Shown here one piece after another: positions 1-12,664 of a stretch of 64,000 nucleotides of DNA; positions within the stretch are counted from its first letter, which is position 1; each line of letters opens with the position of its first letter. The translations under genes and the position numbers were made by a program. This DNA comes from Adiantum capillus-veneris. Taxonomy: Eukaryota > Streptophyta > Polypodiopsida > Polypodiales > Pteridaceae. The stretch is from NCBI GenBank assembly GCA_014529385.2, contig CM043953.1, positions 64,126,372 to 64,190,371 of the forward strand, read 5' to 3'. Below the pieces are notes generated by a model. The model saw nothing but the letters and a program-made list of their open reading frames with translations, was not told where the DNA came from and searched no databases.

Positions 1-2
1 TA

Positions 3-3000
3 CAAAAGAAGCAGATAAAACCTATAAAGCTCAAGGGGATAAAACCAGAAGATATGGACGAAGATGAATGGAGCGAAATGGATGAATTGGCACTTTCTAC
101 CATTATGCTGACTTTGACAGAAAGCGTTTACTTCAATGTAGCAGACGAGATGTCGGCTTATCAAGCATGGTTAAAGCTGAGTGATCTTTATGAGAAGCAG
201 AGTGCAGCTTCACAGGTATACTTGCTTAAAAAGCTTGTTGACTTGAAGATGAAAGAAGGGACACCTATGTCCAATTATCTGAATGAATTCAACACAATCT
301 ATAGTCAGTTGTCAGCTCAAGGTGTCAAGTTTGATGAACCTGTTAGAGCTATGTTCCTGTTGATCACATTGCCGGAAAGTTGGGACACTTTTCGTACAGC
401 TTTGAGTAATTCTGCACCTCCAGATGGTTTGAACATAGCAGGTGTAGAAGGAAGTCTGCTTACTGAAGAAACCAATAGAAAGACAATGGACAAAGGCAAA
501 GGAACAGCCTTAGTTGTCAGGGGAAGGACCAAAGAAAAGTACAAAGGTGAAAAGAGGAATCAGTCTCGTAGCAAGTCCCGCAGTGCTAAAGGCAAGAGTG
601 ACATAGAATGCTACCATTGTGGCAAGAAGGGTCACATGAAAAGAGATTGCAGAGAATGGAAAGCAGAAAAAGGCAAAGAGAAAGCTGAAGACCATGGTGA
701 GAAGAACAAGTCCTTAGTGAAGATTCAAGAAATAAATGTGACAAACACTGTTGCAAAGGATGGCAGTCTAGTGTCAGGAGACATCTACTTCTTGAAGAAT
801 ACAATGGACTCAGCTCTTCTTACAGCATCTGATGGAAATGCACTGAGTGACTGGATTATAGACTCAGGGGCATCACTTCATGTGTCTCCAAACAAGGAGT
901 GGTTTACCTCTTATGTGACCACTAAAGATCATGTTCGGCTAGGCAATGGGCAGACATGTGAGATCTTAGGTGTTGGAGATGTTCGATTGAAGTTTCAGAA
1001 TGGTTCTTCTTTCACGCTGAAGAATGTGAGACATGTTCCCGCAATTACAAAGAGCTTGATCAGCACAGGTTTACTTGATGATGCTGGCTACGTCACCACT
1101 TTTGGACAGAACATGTGGAAGATATTCAAGGGTTCTATGACAGTAGCACATGGAGTAAAGTCTGGAGGACTTTACATGATTTATGTATCAAATGTCTCTA
1201 AAAATGTAATCAATGTAACCGAGCAGCCGAACGTTTCTTTGTGGCATAGCCGGTTAGGACATATGTCCAAGAAGGGAATGGAAATCTTGTCTCGTTCTGG
1301 TTATTTGCCTGGATTTTCATTTAATGATTTTGAATTATGTGAACATTGTCTGTATGGTAAGCAAACACAGCAGCCACATAAGCATAGAAGCAATAGAAGA
1401 GATACACAGTTGGCACTTGTTCATAGTGATTTGTGTGGACCTATGCCTAACCTATCTCTAGGGGGAGCTTCTTACTTTATGACATTTATAGATGATTACT
1501 CAAGGAAAGTATGGGTTTACTTTCTCAAGCACAAGGATGAAGTGTTTAGTGTTTTCAAAACGTTTGTGACACTTGTGGAGAATCAGAGTGGCAAGAAGCA
1601 TAAATGCTTACGCACTGACAATGGTGGAGAGTATGTTTCAAAGGCCTTTCAGGACTTTTGTGAGTCAAAAGGTATAAAACGTGAACTTATTGCTCCTTAC
1701 AATCCTCCTCAAAATGGTGTTGCTGAGAGGATGAATAGGACCATACAAGAGAAGGTCAGAAGTATGTTGTCTAACGCACAGCTTCCAAATGGGTTTTGGG
1801 CTGAAGCTGTATCAACAGTTGTTCATCTTGTAAATAGATCTCCTAGCAAGGTTTTGCAGAAGGATTCAGTGCCAGAGATGGTATGGTCAGGAAAAATGCC
1901 CTCATACAAGCATCTCAGAGTCTTTGGCTGAGGCATATACTCACGTTCCAAAGGAATTTAGGAACAAACTTGAGCCAAAGAGTAGAAAGTGCATCTTTCT
2001 AGGCTATGGTAATTCTGGTGAGATGGGGTACAGACTTTGGGATCCCAAATCCAGAAAGGTTGTCCGCAGCAATGATGTTCACTTTAATGAATCCAAATAT
2101 CATTCTAAACCAGAGAGGGTTGAGGAGATTAGAAGAGTTGTCTTCCAAGAATATGGACGTGCACGTGCAAGACAAAATGTCAGGGCTCAAGAGGAGCAAG
2201 GACAGGATAGAGTGGAACCACAGGTTGTGGCTGAGCCTGAGCCACCTATTGTGCGTAGATCTGGACGTGTCACGCGACCTCCTGATAGGTTTGTTCCATC
2301 TATGAACTATGTCATGTTGACTGATTGCAATGAGCCTTCATGTTACAAGGAAGCAGTGCAAATGAAGGACTCCAGGAATTGGCAATTGGCCATGCAGTCA
2401 TAGATGACAGCTCTGCATAAAAACCAGACATGGAAGCTAGTTAAATTACCACGGGGCAAAAAGGCTCTACCTTGTAAATGGGTTTACAGGTATAAGATCA
2501 CCGCTCATGATAGTCAGCCAAAGTACAAAGCAAGGCTTGTTGCCAAGGGCTTTAAGCAAGAACAAGGCATTGACTTTGATGAAGTCTTCTCTCCGGTGGT
2601 CAAGATGACTACATTGAGATGCTTTCTTGCATTGGTTGCCATATTAGATTTGGTGTTGCACCAAATGGATATCAAGACAACGTTCTTGCATGGTGATTTA
2701 GATGTGGAAATTTACATGCAGCAGCCAGAAGGGTTTGTTGAGAAAGGCAAGGAAGATTGGGTATGCCAGTTGTTAAAGAGTCTTTATGGCTTAAAACAAT
2801 CACCGAGGACATGATACCATAAATTCCACAAGTTTATGCTTTCTCAAGGCTACAAACGTAGTGAGTTCGATCACTGTCTATATACAAAGAAGGCTAAGGA
2901 TGGCAGTTGGCTGATCCTTATTTTGTATGTGGATGACATGTTGATTGCTGGCAAGCACTTGGAAGAAATTTCAGCTTTGAAGTCAAAGATGGAAAAATCG

Positions 3001-3885
3001 TTTGACATGAAAGACATGGGTGAGGCAAGTCATATACTTGGTATGCGCATTGAGAGAGACAGATCAAAGAAGTTGATTTGGTTATCTCAAACAGAGTATA
3101 TTGACAAGGTTTTGCAACGTTTCAATATGGAGAAGGGAAAGGCACCGAGTGTTCCATTGCCACCATATGTGAAACTTAGCAAACAAGATTGTCCTGTGTC
3201 TGAGGAAGAACAGGCTGAAATGGATAAGATTCCATATGCGTCTGCAATGGGTAGTTTGATGTATGCAATGATTGCTACTCGCCCAGACATTGCATTTGCA
3301 GTGGGAGTAGTAAGTCGATACATGTCAAACCCAGGCAAGAAACATTGGGAGGCAGTGAAAGGAATATTGAGATACCTGAAAGCTACAAAGAGTATGCGTA
3401 TATGCTATGGGAGTCAGGAGCTAAGTGTAGAGGGTTTTACAGACTCAAATTATGCAGGTGACTTAGACAACCGAAGGTCTACGTCAGGGTATGTCTTTAC
3501 ATTGGCTGGTGGAGCAGTATCATGGCGTTCTAGATTACAAGATTGTGCTACTCAGTCTACTACAGAGGCTGAATATGTTGCAGCATCAGAGGCATGCAAA
3601 GAATCAATTTGGCTTAATCGACTAGTAACAGATTTGGGAATCAAAGAAGAGATGCCTGTGTTATATTGTGATAGTCAAAGTTCTATACAATTGGCTCGCA
3701 ATCCAGTTTATCACTCAAAGACAAAGCATGTGGATGTGAAGTATCATTTCATCAGGGAAATGCTCGAGGATAAGCAACTTCAGCTTGTCAAAGTTCACAC
3801 CACAGAAAATCCTGCTGATCTACTTACAAAAGGACTTCCCTCAAAGAGCTTTGCGCATTTTCGCAAGCAGTTAGGTGTAGGGTAG
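3..3885 (+). pseudogene. Ty1/copia gag-pol polyprotein, nearly full length but broken
   Basis: Reads open from the window edge, so the gag start lies to the left. Seen in order: gag UBN2-type region (to about 500), a CCHC zinc knuckle (CYHCGKKGHMKRDC, about 607-650), aspartic protease (DSGASLHVSP, about 865), GAG-pre-integrase with HSRLGH, integrase with catalytic D, D (RTDNGGEY) and E (GVAERMNR), reverse transcriptase with YVDD near 2930, and RNase H to 3885. The family encodes a retrotransposon polyprotein that acts in cytoplasmic virus-like particles. Three lesions break it: a one-base frameshift at about 1927-1930 just after the integrase, a TAG at 2401-2403, and a TGA at 2812-2814 where the family has tryptophan. 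With so few lesions the copy is young. Layout (integrase before RT) is copia, closest in style to Tork/Tnt1. Confidence 0.93.
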
Positions 3886-3960
3886 TACATCACTTCTCTA
3901 CATCTCTTGTATATTAGCTTGTATAGTAGCTTCTCTCACACTTAAAGTACCACATTGGAC

Positions 3961-4186
3961 TTTAAGTGGGAGGTTGTTGGGGTATAAAGCCCAATGTGGT
4001 CGCCCAGGTAAGTGGGCGGGCCGCCAGGTATGTACACATATTCTTTTGTAAAAACCTAATAAGAACTCACTATGTTCTACACATTACAGTAGAGCGAGTT
4101 CACCATATCGTCGTGCTCTTCTTCTCGCACTCTCTCTCGCGTCACACTTCCGCTCGTACTCCTTCAGTTTCTTGGGGGGTATACTC
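3961..4186 (+). repeat. Polypurine tract and 3' LTR of the first copia element
   Basis: The purine-rich tract aagtgggaggt is followed at 3975 by TGTTGGGG, the usual start of plant copia LTRs. The LTR is about 212 bp, ending at CA (4185-4186), where sequence matching another copia family starts abruptly. The 5' LTR is outside the window, so the right end is inferred from that junction and from the TG...CA rule. Confidence 0.75.
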
Positions 4187-6850
4187 ATGTTTGTGAAGTC
4201 TTTATATTTGGGTAAGATATAGCTTTTAAAGTTTCTAAAGGATGGTTCAGTTAGAGCTACATGCAGATTGAAACTTGTGCATAGTGATGTTCGTGGGCCT
4301 ATGCAAACTATGTCCATAGGCAATTACCTATACTTTGTGACTTCATTGATGATTACTCTAGGCGTGCATGGTTGTATCCCCTTCAAGCTAAGTCCAAAGT
4401 GTTTATGTGCTTCAAGAAATTTTGGCTATGGCTGAAAATGTCTCAAAATGTACTATGGGCAACCTCCATTCAGATCGGGGGGGGGAGTATATGTCTCATG
4501 AGTTTAATGCATTTCTGGCTAGTCATGGGATAAAACAGCAATGTACTATTCCATATACACCTCAGTAAAATGGTGTTATTGAAAGGAAAAACATGTTGCT
4601 TAGAAATATGGCACGGTGTATTGTCATGGGTCAAGATTTACCATTGGTTTTGGGTTGAGGTCACCATGTGTGCTACTTATGTACTTACTAGGTGTCCTAC
4701 AAAAGCTTTGCAATCTATGACTTCTTATGAAGCATGGCATGATAGAAGGTCATCTGCACGTTTTTTGTTGTTTAGCCTATGCTTTGGTGCCACAAATGCA
4801 GTGCAAAAAATTAGATGTGGTAAATGCATTTTTGTTGGTTACAGTATTGGAAGCAAAGATTACAGGTCACACCATTCGCAAACAAAGCGTATCTTAGTTT
4901 GTTTTTGGAAGACTTTGTTCATCAGCCTTTGTTGTCACATACTAGAGATAGTAATGTAAGCTTATAAGACATTTATGACAATTGGTTGCCTCTTTTTACT
5001 AGTGGAAATTTAAATGTAAATTTCAATGAGGAAAATGTACATCCTATGGGGGTTTATGAAAATGCTATAGAAGAACCTAATATTGATGCAAATGTACATT
5101 ATATACTTGATGTGGAAAGGGCTAAGAATGAGCAAGCTAAAGGTATGCCAAAATGGCTGGTTCATACTTTGTGTGACAGTAAATTGGATACACCTTTGTT
5201 TAGTCGTACTTGCTCAGGTTCTTCCCATGCATTTTTTGCATTAGATTGTTATGATTTTTTTGTTTTTAGTTTATATGATGTGTAAGAACCTCTGCCTTTT
5301 GATGTAGCATAGAATTCAAAAAATTGGATGGCTACGATGCAATCAAAATGTAATGCACTTACCGAAAATGACACATGGACTTTATGTGACTTGCCTCTTG
5401 GAAAAAAGGCCATTGGTACGAAGTGGGTTTACAAGTTGAAATGTAAGCCAGATGGTGAGATTGATTGCTATAAGACTCGAGTTGTTGCAAAAGGTTATGC
5501 ATAGCATAAAGGCATAGATTATGACGAGACTTTTTCTCCCACTTGTCATATGACTACTATTCATTTTCTATGTGTGTTGGTAGCTCTTTTTGGATGGGAT
5601 GTACATCAATCAGACATTGTGACTGCTTTCTTGAATGGTGATATATTTGGGGAAGCCTCGCGGTTTTTTCACGAAAGGACAAGAAGATAAAGTGTGAAAA
5701 TGTAAGAAAGCTTTGTATGGGTTGAAAAATCTCCTCGTACTTGGTATAAAAAGATGACACTCATTTGGTTAAACGAGGCTTTTGTAGCAGTCTTATAGAA
5801 AGCACTTTGTATGTAAAGTATGAGGGTGATGTACTTCTCATTGTCGTTCTTTATGTTGATGATTTGTTGATCACTATACCAAATGAGACATATATTGTTG
5901 AATTTAAGGCTTATTTGAATGCTACTTTCAAGATAAAAGATTTGGGGCTATTGCATCATTACTTGGGTATACAGTTTAAGCATTGTGATAGTGTCAAACA
6001 AGCTACATAGAGACATTGATACGTAAGTTTGGACTTGAAGACTACAAACCTATTACCACTCCCATGGAAATAGGTTTGAAACTAAGGCTTCATGATTTTG
6101 GTGATCATGCTGATGTCACTCTTTACCAGATTGTTGTTGGATTTCTTATTTATGTATGCAATACAAGGCCATATATTTATTTTGCAGTCACACAGGTCAG
6201 CAAATTTATGCATAGCCCAAGGTCTAAGAAATGGCAGGTTGTCAAGAGGATTTTTTGCTACTTGAGTGGCACTTAACATCTTGGATTGTTTTATCCCAAG
6301 GGGGGATCATTACCACTAGATTTACATGCTTTCTTGGACTCAGATTGGGTTGGTTGTTATGACACGCGAGCGTCCACAAGTGGTTTTTGTTTCATGCTCG
6401 ACAGTTTGTGAATATCATGTTGAGCAAGAAGCAACCTATTGTGGCCACTTCCAATTGTGAGGCTAAGTACATGGCACTCTTCACAGCTACGGTTGAGTGG
6501 TTTAGATGCCTTATGGTTGATTTGGGTGTTGGACAGGACATTGCCAACATCATCTACACTAAGAGCCACAGCGCATTGGCAATAGCGAGGAACCCAATTT
6601 TCCATGCTCGCACAAAGCACATTGAGGTGCATTACCACTATGTCAGAGAGATACTCTCAGCAAGAGAGATCAGCTTGGCTTATGTTCCAACACAGGACAA
6701 CCTTGCAGATCTATTCACAAAGGCATTGCCTCGCAGAAGTTCAAATCTTCCGCAAAGATCGCTTTGGTCTTACTCCCCTTCGTGAAATGATCATGTCCTT
6801 TGGGCATGGCACTTGCCTTTTCACTAGGTGCCAGCTCTTGTTCATCGCAT
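4187..6850 (+). pseudogene. Second copia element, degenerate integrase-RT-RNase H remnant
   Basis: Picks up inside the GAG-pre-integrase/integrase region (HSDVRGPMQT near 4280), then has integrase, the DUF-like SYEAWH segment near 4720, RT (NWMATMQSKCNALTENDTW near 5325; YVDD near 5850) and RNase H (FLDSDWVGCYDTRASTSGF near 6340, ending near 6785). Many frameshifts and stops interrupt it, so it makes no product. Its 5' half is missing where the first copia element's LTR ends. The simplest reading is that the first element inserted into this one and the missing half lies left of the window. A homologous copy sits in opposite orientation just to the right. Confidence 0.88.
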
Positions 6851-9404
6851 CACTCCCAGGGGGGTTTTGTTACCATACCGTAAAACCAAGATACGCTTTG
6901 TTTGCGGATGGTATAACCTATAACCTTTGCTTTACTGTAACCAACAAAAATACATTTAACAACCTTATCATCCAATTTTTTGCGTTGTATTTGTGGCACC
7001 AAAGTATAAGCTAAACAATCAAAAACGCGCATGTGATCAATAGACGACTTCTTATCATGCCATGCTTCATAAGAAGTCATAGACTACAAAGCTTCTCTAG
7101 GACACATGTTAAGTACATAAGTAGCACACATGATGGCCTCAAGCCAAAACAAATGTGCCAAAGCTTGACTCGTGACCATACATTGTGCCATCTCTGTAAG
7201 CGATCTATTTTCCCTTTCAGAAATACCATTTTGTTGAGGTGTATACGGCACTGTACATTGGTGTCTTATCCCACAACTAGCGAGAAATGAATTAAACTCA
7301 TCAGACATATACTCCCCCCCTTTATCTTAACGGTAGGTGCCCATAGTACATTTAGAGACATTTTCAGCCATAGCCAAAAATTGCTTGAAGCACATGAACA
7401 CTTCTTTGGACTTAGCTTCAAGTGGATATACCCATGCATGTCTGGAGTAATCATATAATGAAAGTCAGAAGTATAGGTAATTACCTAAGGATGGAGTTTG
7501 CATAGGCCCAGAAACATCACTATGCACAAGTTGCAACCTACATGTAGTAGCCGTTAATGAACCATCCTTTGTAAACTTTGAATGTTGCATCTTACTCAAA
7601 ATACATCCTCCACACACATGCTTCGAAGGTGCTTCAAGAGGCAGCAAAGAAGCAACCTTATCAGATTTTTGCAAACGCAACAAACTAGTTGAGATTATGA
7701 ACTATACATTTTTCATCCACAAATTTGACAAGAATACCAGGTCTAGCAAGTGCAGATACAAACAAAAGGTTATTTTTTATCTCAAGTACGTAAAGTGCAT
7801 CAACAAGTGTGAAAGAACTCCCATTCGCAGCAATCAGCACAATCTTTCTAACTCCCTAGACCAGATAAGAGGCATTGTTGGCACAAGTGGATGTATTCCC
7901 ATGAGAAAGAGCCTTGAGAGAAGTAAACAAGTCACGATGTAATGTAATGTGCTTCGTAGAACCACTATCAAAGTACCACACATGTGAATCTGCAGCAACT
8001 GACATACATGCATCATGGACAGAAGGATCATAAGTGCACTCTGCACTAAATGCCCACTCTACATCTACATCAACAGCACAATCTCCTTTCACAAAAGATT
8101 CTACAATAGTTGCACTTGTAGTGGAACCAACCTCTTTCTTCTTGGCCTCTTTTGCTTTCAATTTAGGACACTGCTTAATCAAGTAATCATTAGCCTTGCA
8201 ATAATGGCAACGCATCTTATTTTTGCCCTTTTCAGCAGAATTCCTAGATGAGGTGCTGCCAACAGAACCATTAGGAACATGTGATTTGCTACTCATCGAA
8301 GAACCATGAGAAGTGGCTACATTGTTGTTATCACCTTTTCTTTGAGTAGTAACAAAAGCCTCTTCAACTGCACGCTATTTAGCCATGTTCTTTCTTGAAA
8401 GTGACTATTGCAACAGCGATGTTCATAATGCATCAAACTTGACAACATCAGGATTTCCTTGGGTTTAAGTCTCCAAGTACTAGCAAAAGTCTGGTAAGAA
8501 TCTGGCAATGCATCAAGAACAATCTACAAAATTGAATAGTGAGAAATGAATTCTCCTACAAAAATGAGTTGCTCATTAATATCCTTGATACCCATGTCAT
8601 CTTCCTCATGCATAATCTTTGACTCCAACTCTTTACGCAACAATGCAATTTTAGCCTCATTGAGACTTGCTTAAAGACCAGCCAAAATATCCCAAGCTTG
8701 TTTTGCAAATTTAACTGGACGAATGTGAGGAGAACAATGTGCTTCATAGATAACGCAATTAATGCATGAGCATGCACATCTCTAACATCCCAATGAGACT
8801 GCTCAACCATAGGCAATACGCCTGTAGCAGTAATGGTCTTGCCACCAAAACCTGCAACATCCTCAGCAGAGCCTATATTCACATAATCTAGACGTATATC
8901 AATGCCTTGCACAACATTCTCAAGGCCCTTTGACACAAAAACATGTTGCATCGTGTGTAAGCCCACATTGGGTAATTGTTCCGATCCAGTTTATCCTCAT
9001 CAATGAACATCTTGAATACATTTGTGCTGTTAGTCAGCCATGACAAGTGACTGCACCTGATGTCAAAACTGTCCGGAAAGAGGAAAAATGAAGTAGGACC
9101 AGCACGTGCTATATAGCACAACCCAAAGAAGATTGTAAGGGACTTGTTCTGCAAAAAATTGCACTAACAAAAATTTTGTACAAAAGGACGAAATTGCATG
9201 TGCAGTGCTGCCTGTAGTGGAAACGAAGGTCGAAATGAACCCGAATCAAAATTCTGAGCAGACCAAGCTCTATGAGCTTACCCGAAGTATGTAATGACCA
9301 GTTGACGCTTACCAAAGCTCACCCAAATCGAAGAAAGTGAGCAGGTAGGTGCTAACGATGCTGCCGACTATGCCTAAGAGGACGCAACATGCTCTGATAC
9401 CAAT
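6850..9404 (-). pseudogene. Third copia element, minus strand, gag to integrase, truncated before RT
   Basis: Reading leftwards from the PBS: gag (RNNYPMWAYT near 8970), a UBN2-like body broken by frameshifts (8317-8960), a zinc knuckle near 8200, protease (WYFDSGSTKHIT near 7970), GAG-pre-integrase (CGGCILSKMQHSKF near 7600), integrase (near 7080-7560, with PYTPQQNGISERENRS) and the SYEAWHDKK segment (7080-6850). It stops where the plus-strand copy ends, so RT and RNase H are gone. The zinc knuckle reads C-x2-C-x4-Y-x4-C, with tyrosine in place of the metal-binding histidine. The same family recurs at 58250-58800. Confidence 0.88.
9391..9402 (-). other. Primer-binding site (initiator tRNA-Met) of the third copia element
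   Basis: The plus strand reads gctctgatacca, so the minus strand carries TGGTATCAGAGC, complementary to the 3' end of plant initiator tRNA-Met. It lies two bases inside the LTR edge at 9405. Confidence 0.9.
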
Positions 9405-9700
9405 TGTTGGAAATAGGGTTGCAAGAAAACACACACAGCTTGGTGAAAATGAAGAAGCTCAAGGCACACAATAGAGAGTATGTATTGCTTACTTCATGAT
9501 GAAGGATGCGTTAGCCCTAGAATGATGGACGTATATACAATGCACGGGAGAAAAAACCTCCTAGTTAGGGAAAAAATGCTCTAACATTCTTAAGTGTGTT
9601 CAGACACATCACGACCACATATATATGGTAACAAGGTGAATGGAACCACATTTTCAAATGCTTCCTTGTAGTGATCCCATCAAGGGCAAATTGTACTCTC
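9405..9700 (-). repeat. 5' LTR of the third copia element (outer end not resolved)
   Basis: On the plus strand the LTR starts TGTTGGAAATAGGG at 9405, next to the PBS. There is no second copy in the window to fix the outer end; 9700 is only an estimate. From there to 9964 I see no gene, only AT-rich sequence. Confidence 0.6.
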
Positions 9701-9964
9701 AAGCTACACATAGGTGAGAAATAGGAAAATTTTTCTTATTATTGATTTGTTTAAGTGCGTTGAGATCTCTATTAACTTGAAGAGGTCATGCATACGCACT
9801 CTCACACAGCACACCTCCTCCCCACTAAGCATCAATCAACATCAACATATTCACAAGGGCACTTGAACCTCAACCTTGAGGGTACTATCCTACTAGTTCA
9901 GCTATGCTTAAATTTGAACTTTCTCTTTAATCATAATTTTTTATAGGGATTTTTTATGCTTGTT

Positions 9965-10240
9965 TGTTAGAGTTTTGGCATCTCAAGTGAACTGCCCATT
10001 ATTTAGTTTGGCCGTTAGGTATTTATTTTACTTATTTGTCAAAGTTTGGGTAGGAAAATTTACTAAGGTTGCTATATAAGCAACCCCTTAACTCCATTGT
10101 ATACACATTCAATTATTCATTGCCAAGGTTGATTGGTTCAAGAGAAGTTAAAATTCTCTTCTTCTCCTTCTTCTTCTTCTTCTTCTTCTCTCGTGCTCAC
10201 TCCCCTTCGTCTCTACGCTTCCACATCGTTGACTTTGGCA
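9965..10240 (+). repeat. 5' LTR of the 2.4-kb element
   Basis: 276 bp, TG...CA. It includes a TATA-like gctatataagcaacccc that is shared with the right LTR, and a CTT microsatellite at about 10160-10190. Confidence 0.9.
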
Positions 10241-12074
10241 TGGTATTAGAGTCTTGTCGTCGTTGAAGGCCGCTACCATTTGGAGGAGAAGACCCATGAA
10301 GAGAAGAAATGCTCCCCCTCTGCGGCCACCCTTTGCATGATGTGGAAGCAAGACCTAGCATTAGCGTTTTAAAACACTGCTACGCTGACTCTCGACGGCA
10401 CCACAAATTCTCCCTCATGCAAGCGTTGTAGAACGATGGGTCCAACCACACCGCAGAACCCCCACCCACTGCCCGATAGTGTGCTGAAACGTCTATAGGC
10501 AACGACTTACACACCACACCAGTGTTAGGAAAAAACCGGGGTCTAGTGTATTTTAACCGGTTGAAATTATAACATCCCGGTTATATTTTGAGCTTGCCTT
10601 TAAGAAAACCGGCAAATTTACAAAAGTTTTAGTGTAATTACCGGAAAAAGCTTCAAATTTTGACCTGAAAACCGAGAGAATTTCTAGTTTCCCCTTATTT
10701 TGATTGGTTAGGAAAAATGTATTTTTCTAGCCCTGCACCACACGTTTTCAAACGATAGGCCTATTGGGGACCGAGGTTCTGAATCATTGGAGGAGATTCC
10801 CTGAAGGTGCACTTTGGAAGGTCGAATTTTGAAGCCCTAGTGTGTCTAGGAGCCGACTTGGTGCAAGCCCTTCAGCCACCTTTAAAGTGTTTTGTGGCTG
10901 CCCGAAAAAGGCAAAACTTGGAGCTCTAGAGAGGGACAGCAAGAGCGGCTTGGGAGCATTTCGAAGCTCAAAATTTTGGGCAGAGCTGCGTGGGAGACGA
11001 AGAGGAGTTCAGGATCGACTTGGTTCTATTTTCGGCTTGGTTCATGCGGTCATTTTTTTGGAGTGTGAGAAGGTACTAGATTACTAGATTTTGCAACTTC
11101 AATATGGCCCCCTCCTTGCTCGAGCGCCCACGAGGACAACAACCAAAACCAACAAGTGGCTATGGATAGCGGATCCACCATGCAGTTAGCCGCCTATGCA
11201 TCGACACAGTTCTCAAGAAACCCGGCAAATTATTTGGCCCAAGATTGTGAAGTCGAAAGCAAATGGACAAGTTTGCTAGAGGATAGCGAAAAATGCAAGC
11301 TGGACAAGGATGGCATGGCGGTACCAGTACTCAGTTAGCTCCCTCGGTACCCACAAGGTCCGACAACCATCGTTATACATGTGACAAGACGCTTTGTTTG
11401 GCTCGAGAGTTTGAAGCCAAAGGATAAAACAGGAACTCACAGGTAGATAAAGACAAAGGAAAGCTGGACAGAGATTATGGTAATAAAGATTTGATAGAGG
11501 AGATTGACATGGCACATGCGGCGGTAGCCACACAGTGGCCCCGATGTCAGATTTCTAGTCAAAGTGCAAGTGTCACTACTAGCTTCAGCCAAAGTGAGTC
11601 TTGTGAGTGGCAGAGAGAAGTGCTCCGTATAATTTATTTGGACCCGTGTATTGGAGTTCAAGTTATGATGTTTGGACCCGTAGATCGGAGTTCAATGCAA
11701 ATGGAGCACATGCATCTGGCAGCAAGGAACCAATCAAACGTCTAAACATTATGGATGGGCGCACAAATTCATTGTTGTTGGTTGGATCATGGATAGGATG
11801 TATTCCACATTTCATTATCTTGGAGTTTTATATTTTGGACGTGAGGTGCCCACAATTCACGAATGGGGATTATTGGACGTAGTGTGATCTACAATTCAAA
11901 ATTTCTACAAAGGCAACCGATGCTCAAGATGGCATTATTTTCAAGTACAAAGTTGAGGGTAGCAAAACCGAGATGTATCCACCATTAGTCCAAGGCCTTC
12001 TACTGGGGTGTCCATGGTAGCTTCTTCATTGACTTGGTCTCACTATTGATGTCCACTATGAGTTGCAGAGAGGG

Positions 12075-12269
12075 TGTTAGAGTTTTGGCATCTCAAGTGA
12101 AGTGAACTGCCCAATGTGATCCCATTATTTAGTTTGGCTTTTAGTTATTTTTTCACTTATTTGTCAAAGTCTAGATACGGTAATTTACTGAGGTTGCTAT
12201 ATAAGCAACCCCTTGCCTCCGTTGTATACACATTAAATTATTCATTGCCAAGGTTGATTGGTTCAAGAG

Positions 12270-12309
<40 letters not shown>

Positions 12310-12343
12310 TGGTCTTTACGCTTCCACACTGTCAACTTTGACA
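12075..12343 (+). repeat. 3' LTR of the 2.4-kb element
   Basis: 269 bp, aligned to the left LTR over its length. Where the left LTR has CTT repeats this one has a long CT run (about 12270-12307), and it carries a short extra segment near its start. Confidence 0.9.
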
Positions 12344-12664
12344 TTGTTAAGTTCATAACACAAGTACTATCGACCTAAATGTGTGTGACTTTTACTGTAA
12401 TTAGATTGATAAGACACACCCCTCCATAGAAAATTATGCACATAAAGTCAATTGTACTAAATGCAATTTCCTTTTTCTAAGTTTAGATCTATTTATGGAA
12501 AAGTAGTTATGGTGTAACTTTGTCAACCAAGAACTGGATTTCAGCCTTTCACAATACAAATCAAGACAAGGTAAACCCAGAATGGTCTTAGTATGCTCTA
12601 ATTGAGGGTGAGACTCGTTTATAATTTGGACACTTGTGTCATGTTTCTCTAGCAAATATTGCAT

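Larger units (their letters stand above)
9965..12343 (+). mobile_element. Complete 2.4-kb non-autonomous LTR retrotransposon
   Basis: Two similar LTRs (9965-10240 and 12075-12343) begin TGTTAGAGTTTTGGCATCTC and end in CA. The 5-bp target duplication ttgtt is perfect at 9960-9964 and 12344-12348. A PBS (tggtattagagtc, 10241-10253) follows the left LTR and a purine tract (gcagagaggg, 12065-12074) precedes the right one. The 1.83-kb interior has no gag or pol domain that I recognise, only short open frames (for example 10842-11087 and 11156-11338), so it must be mobilised in trans. It is too long for a classical TRIM and short for a LARD. The PBS suggests priming by initiator tRNA-Met. Confidence 0.9.
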
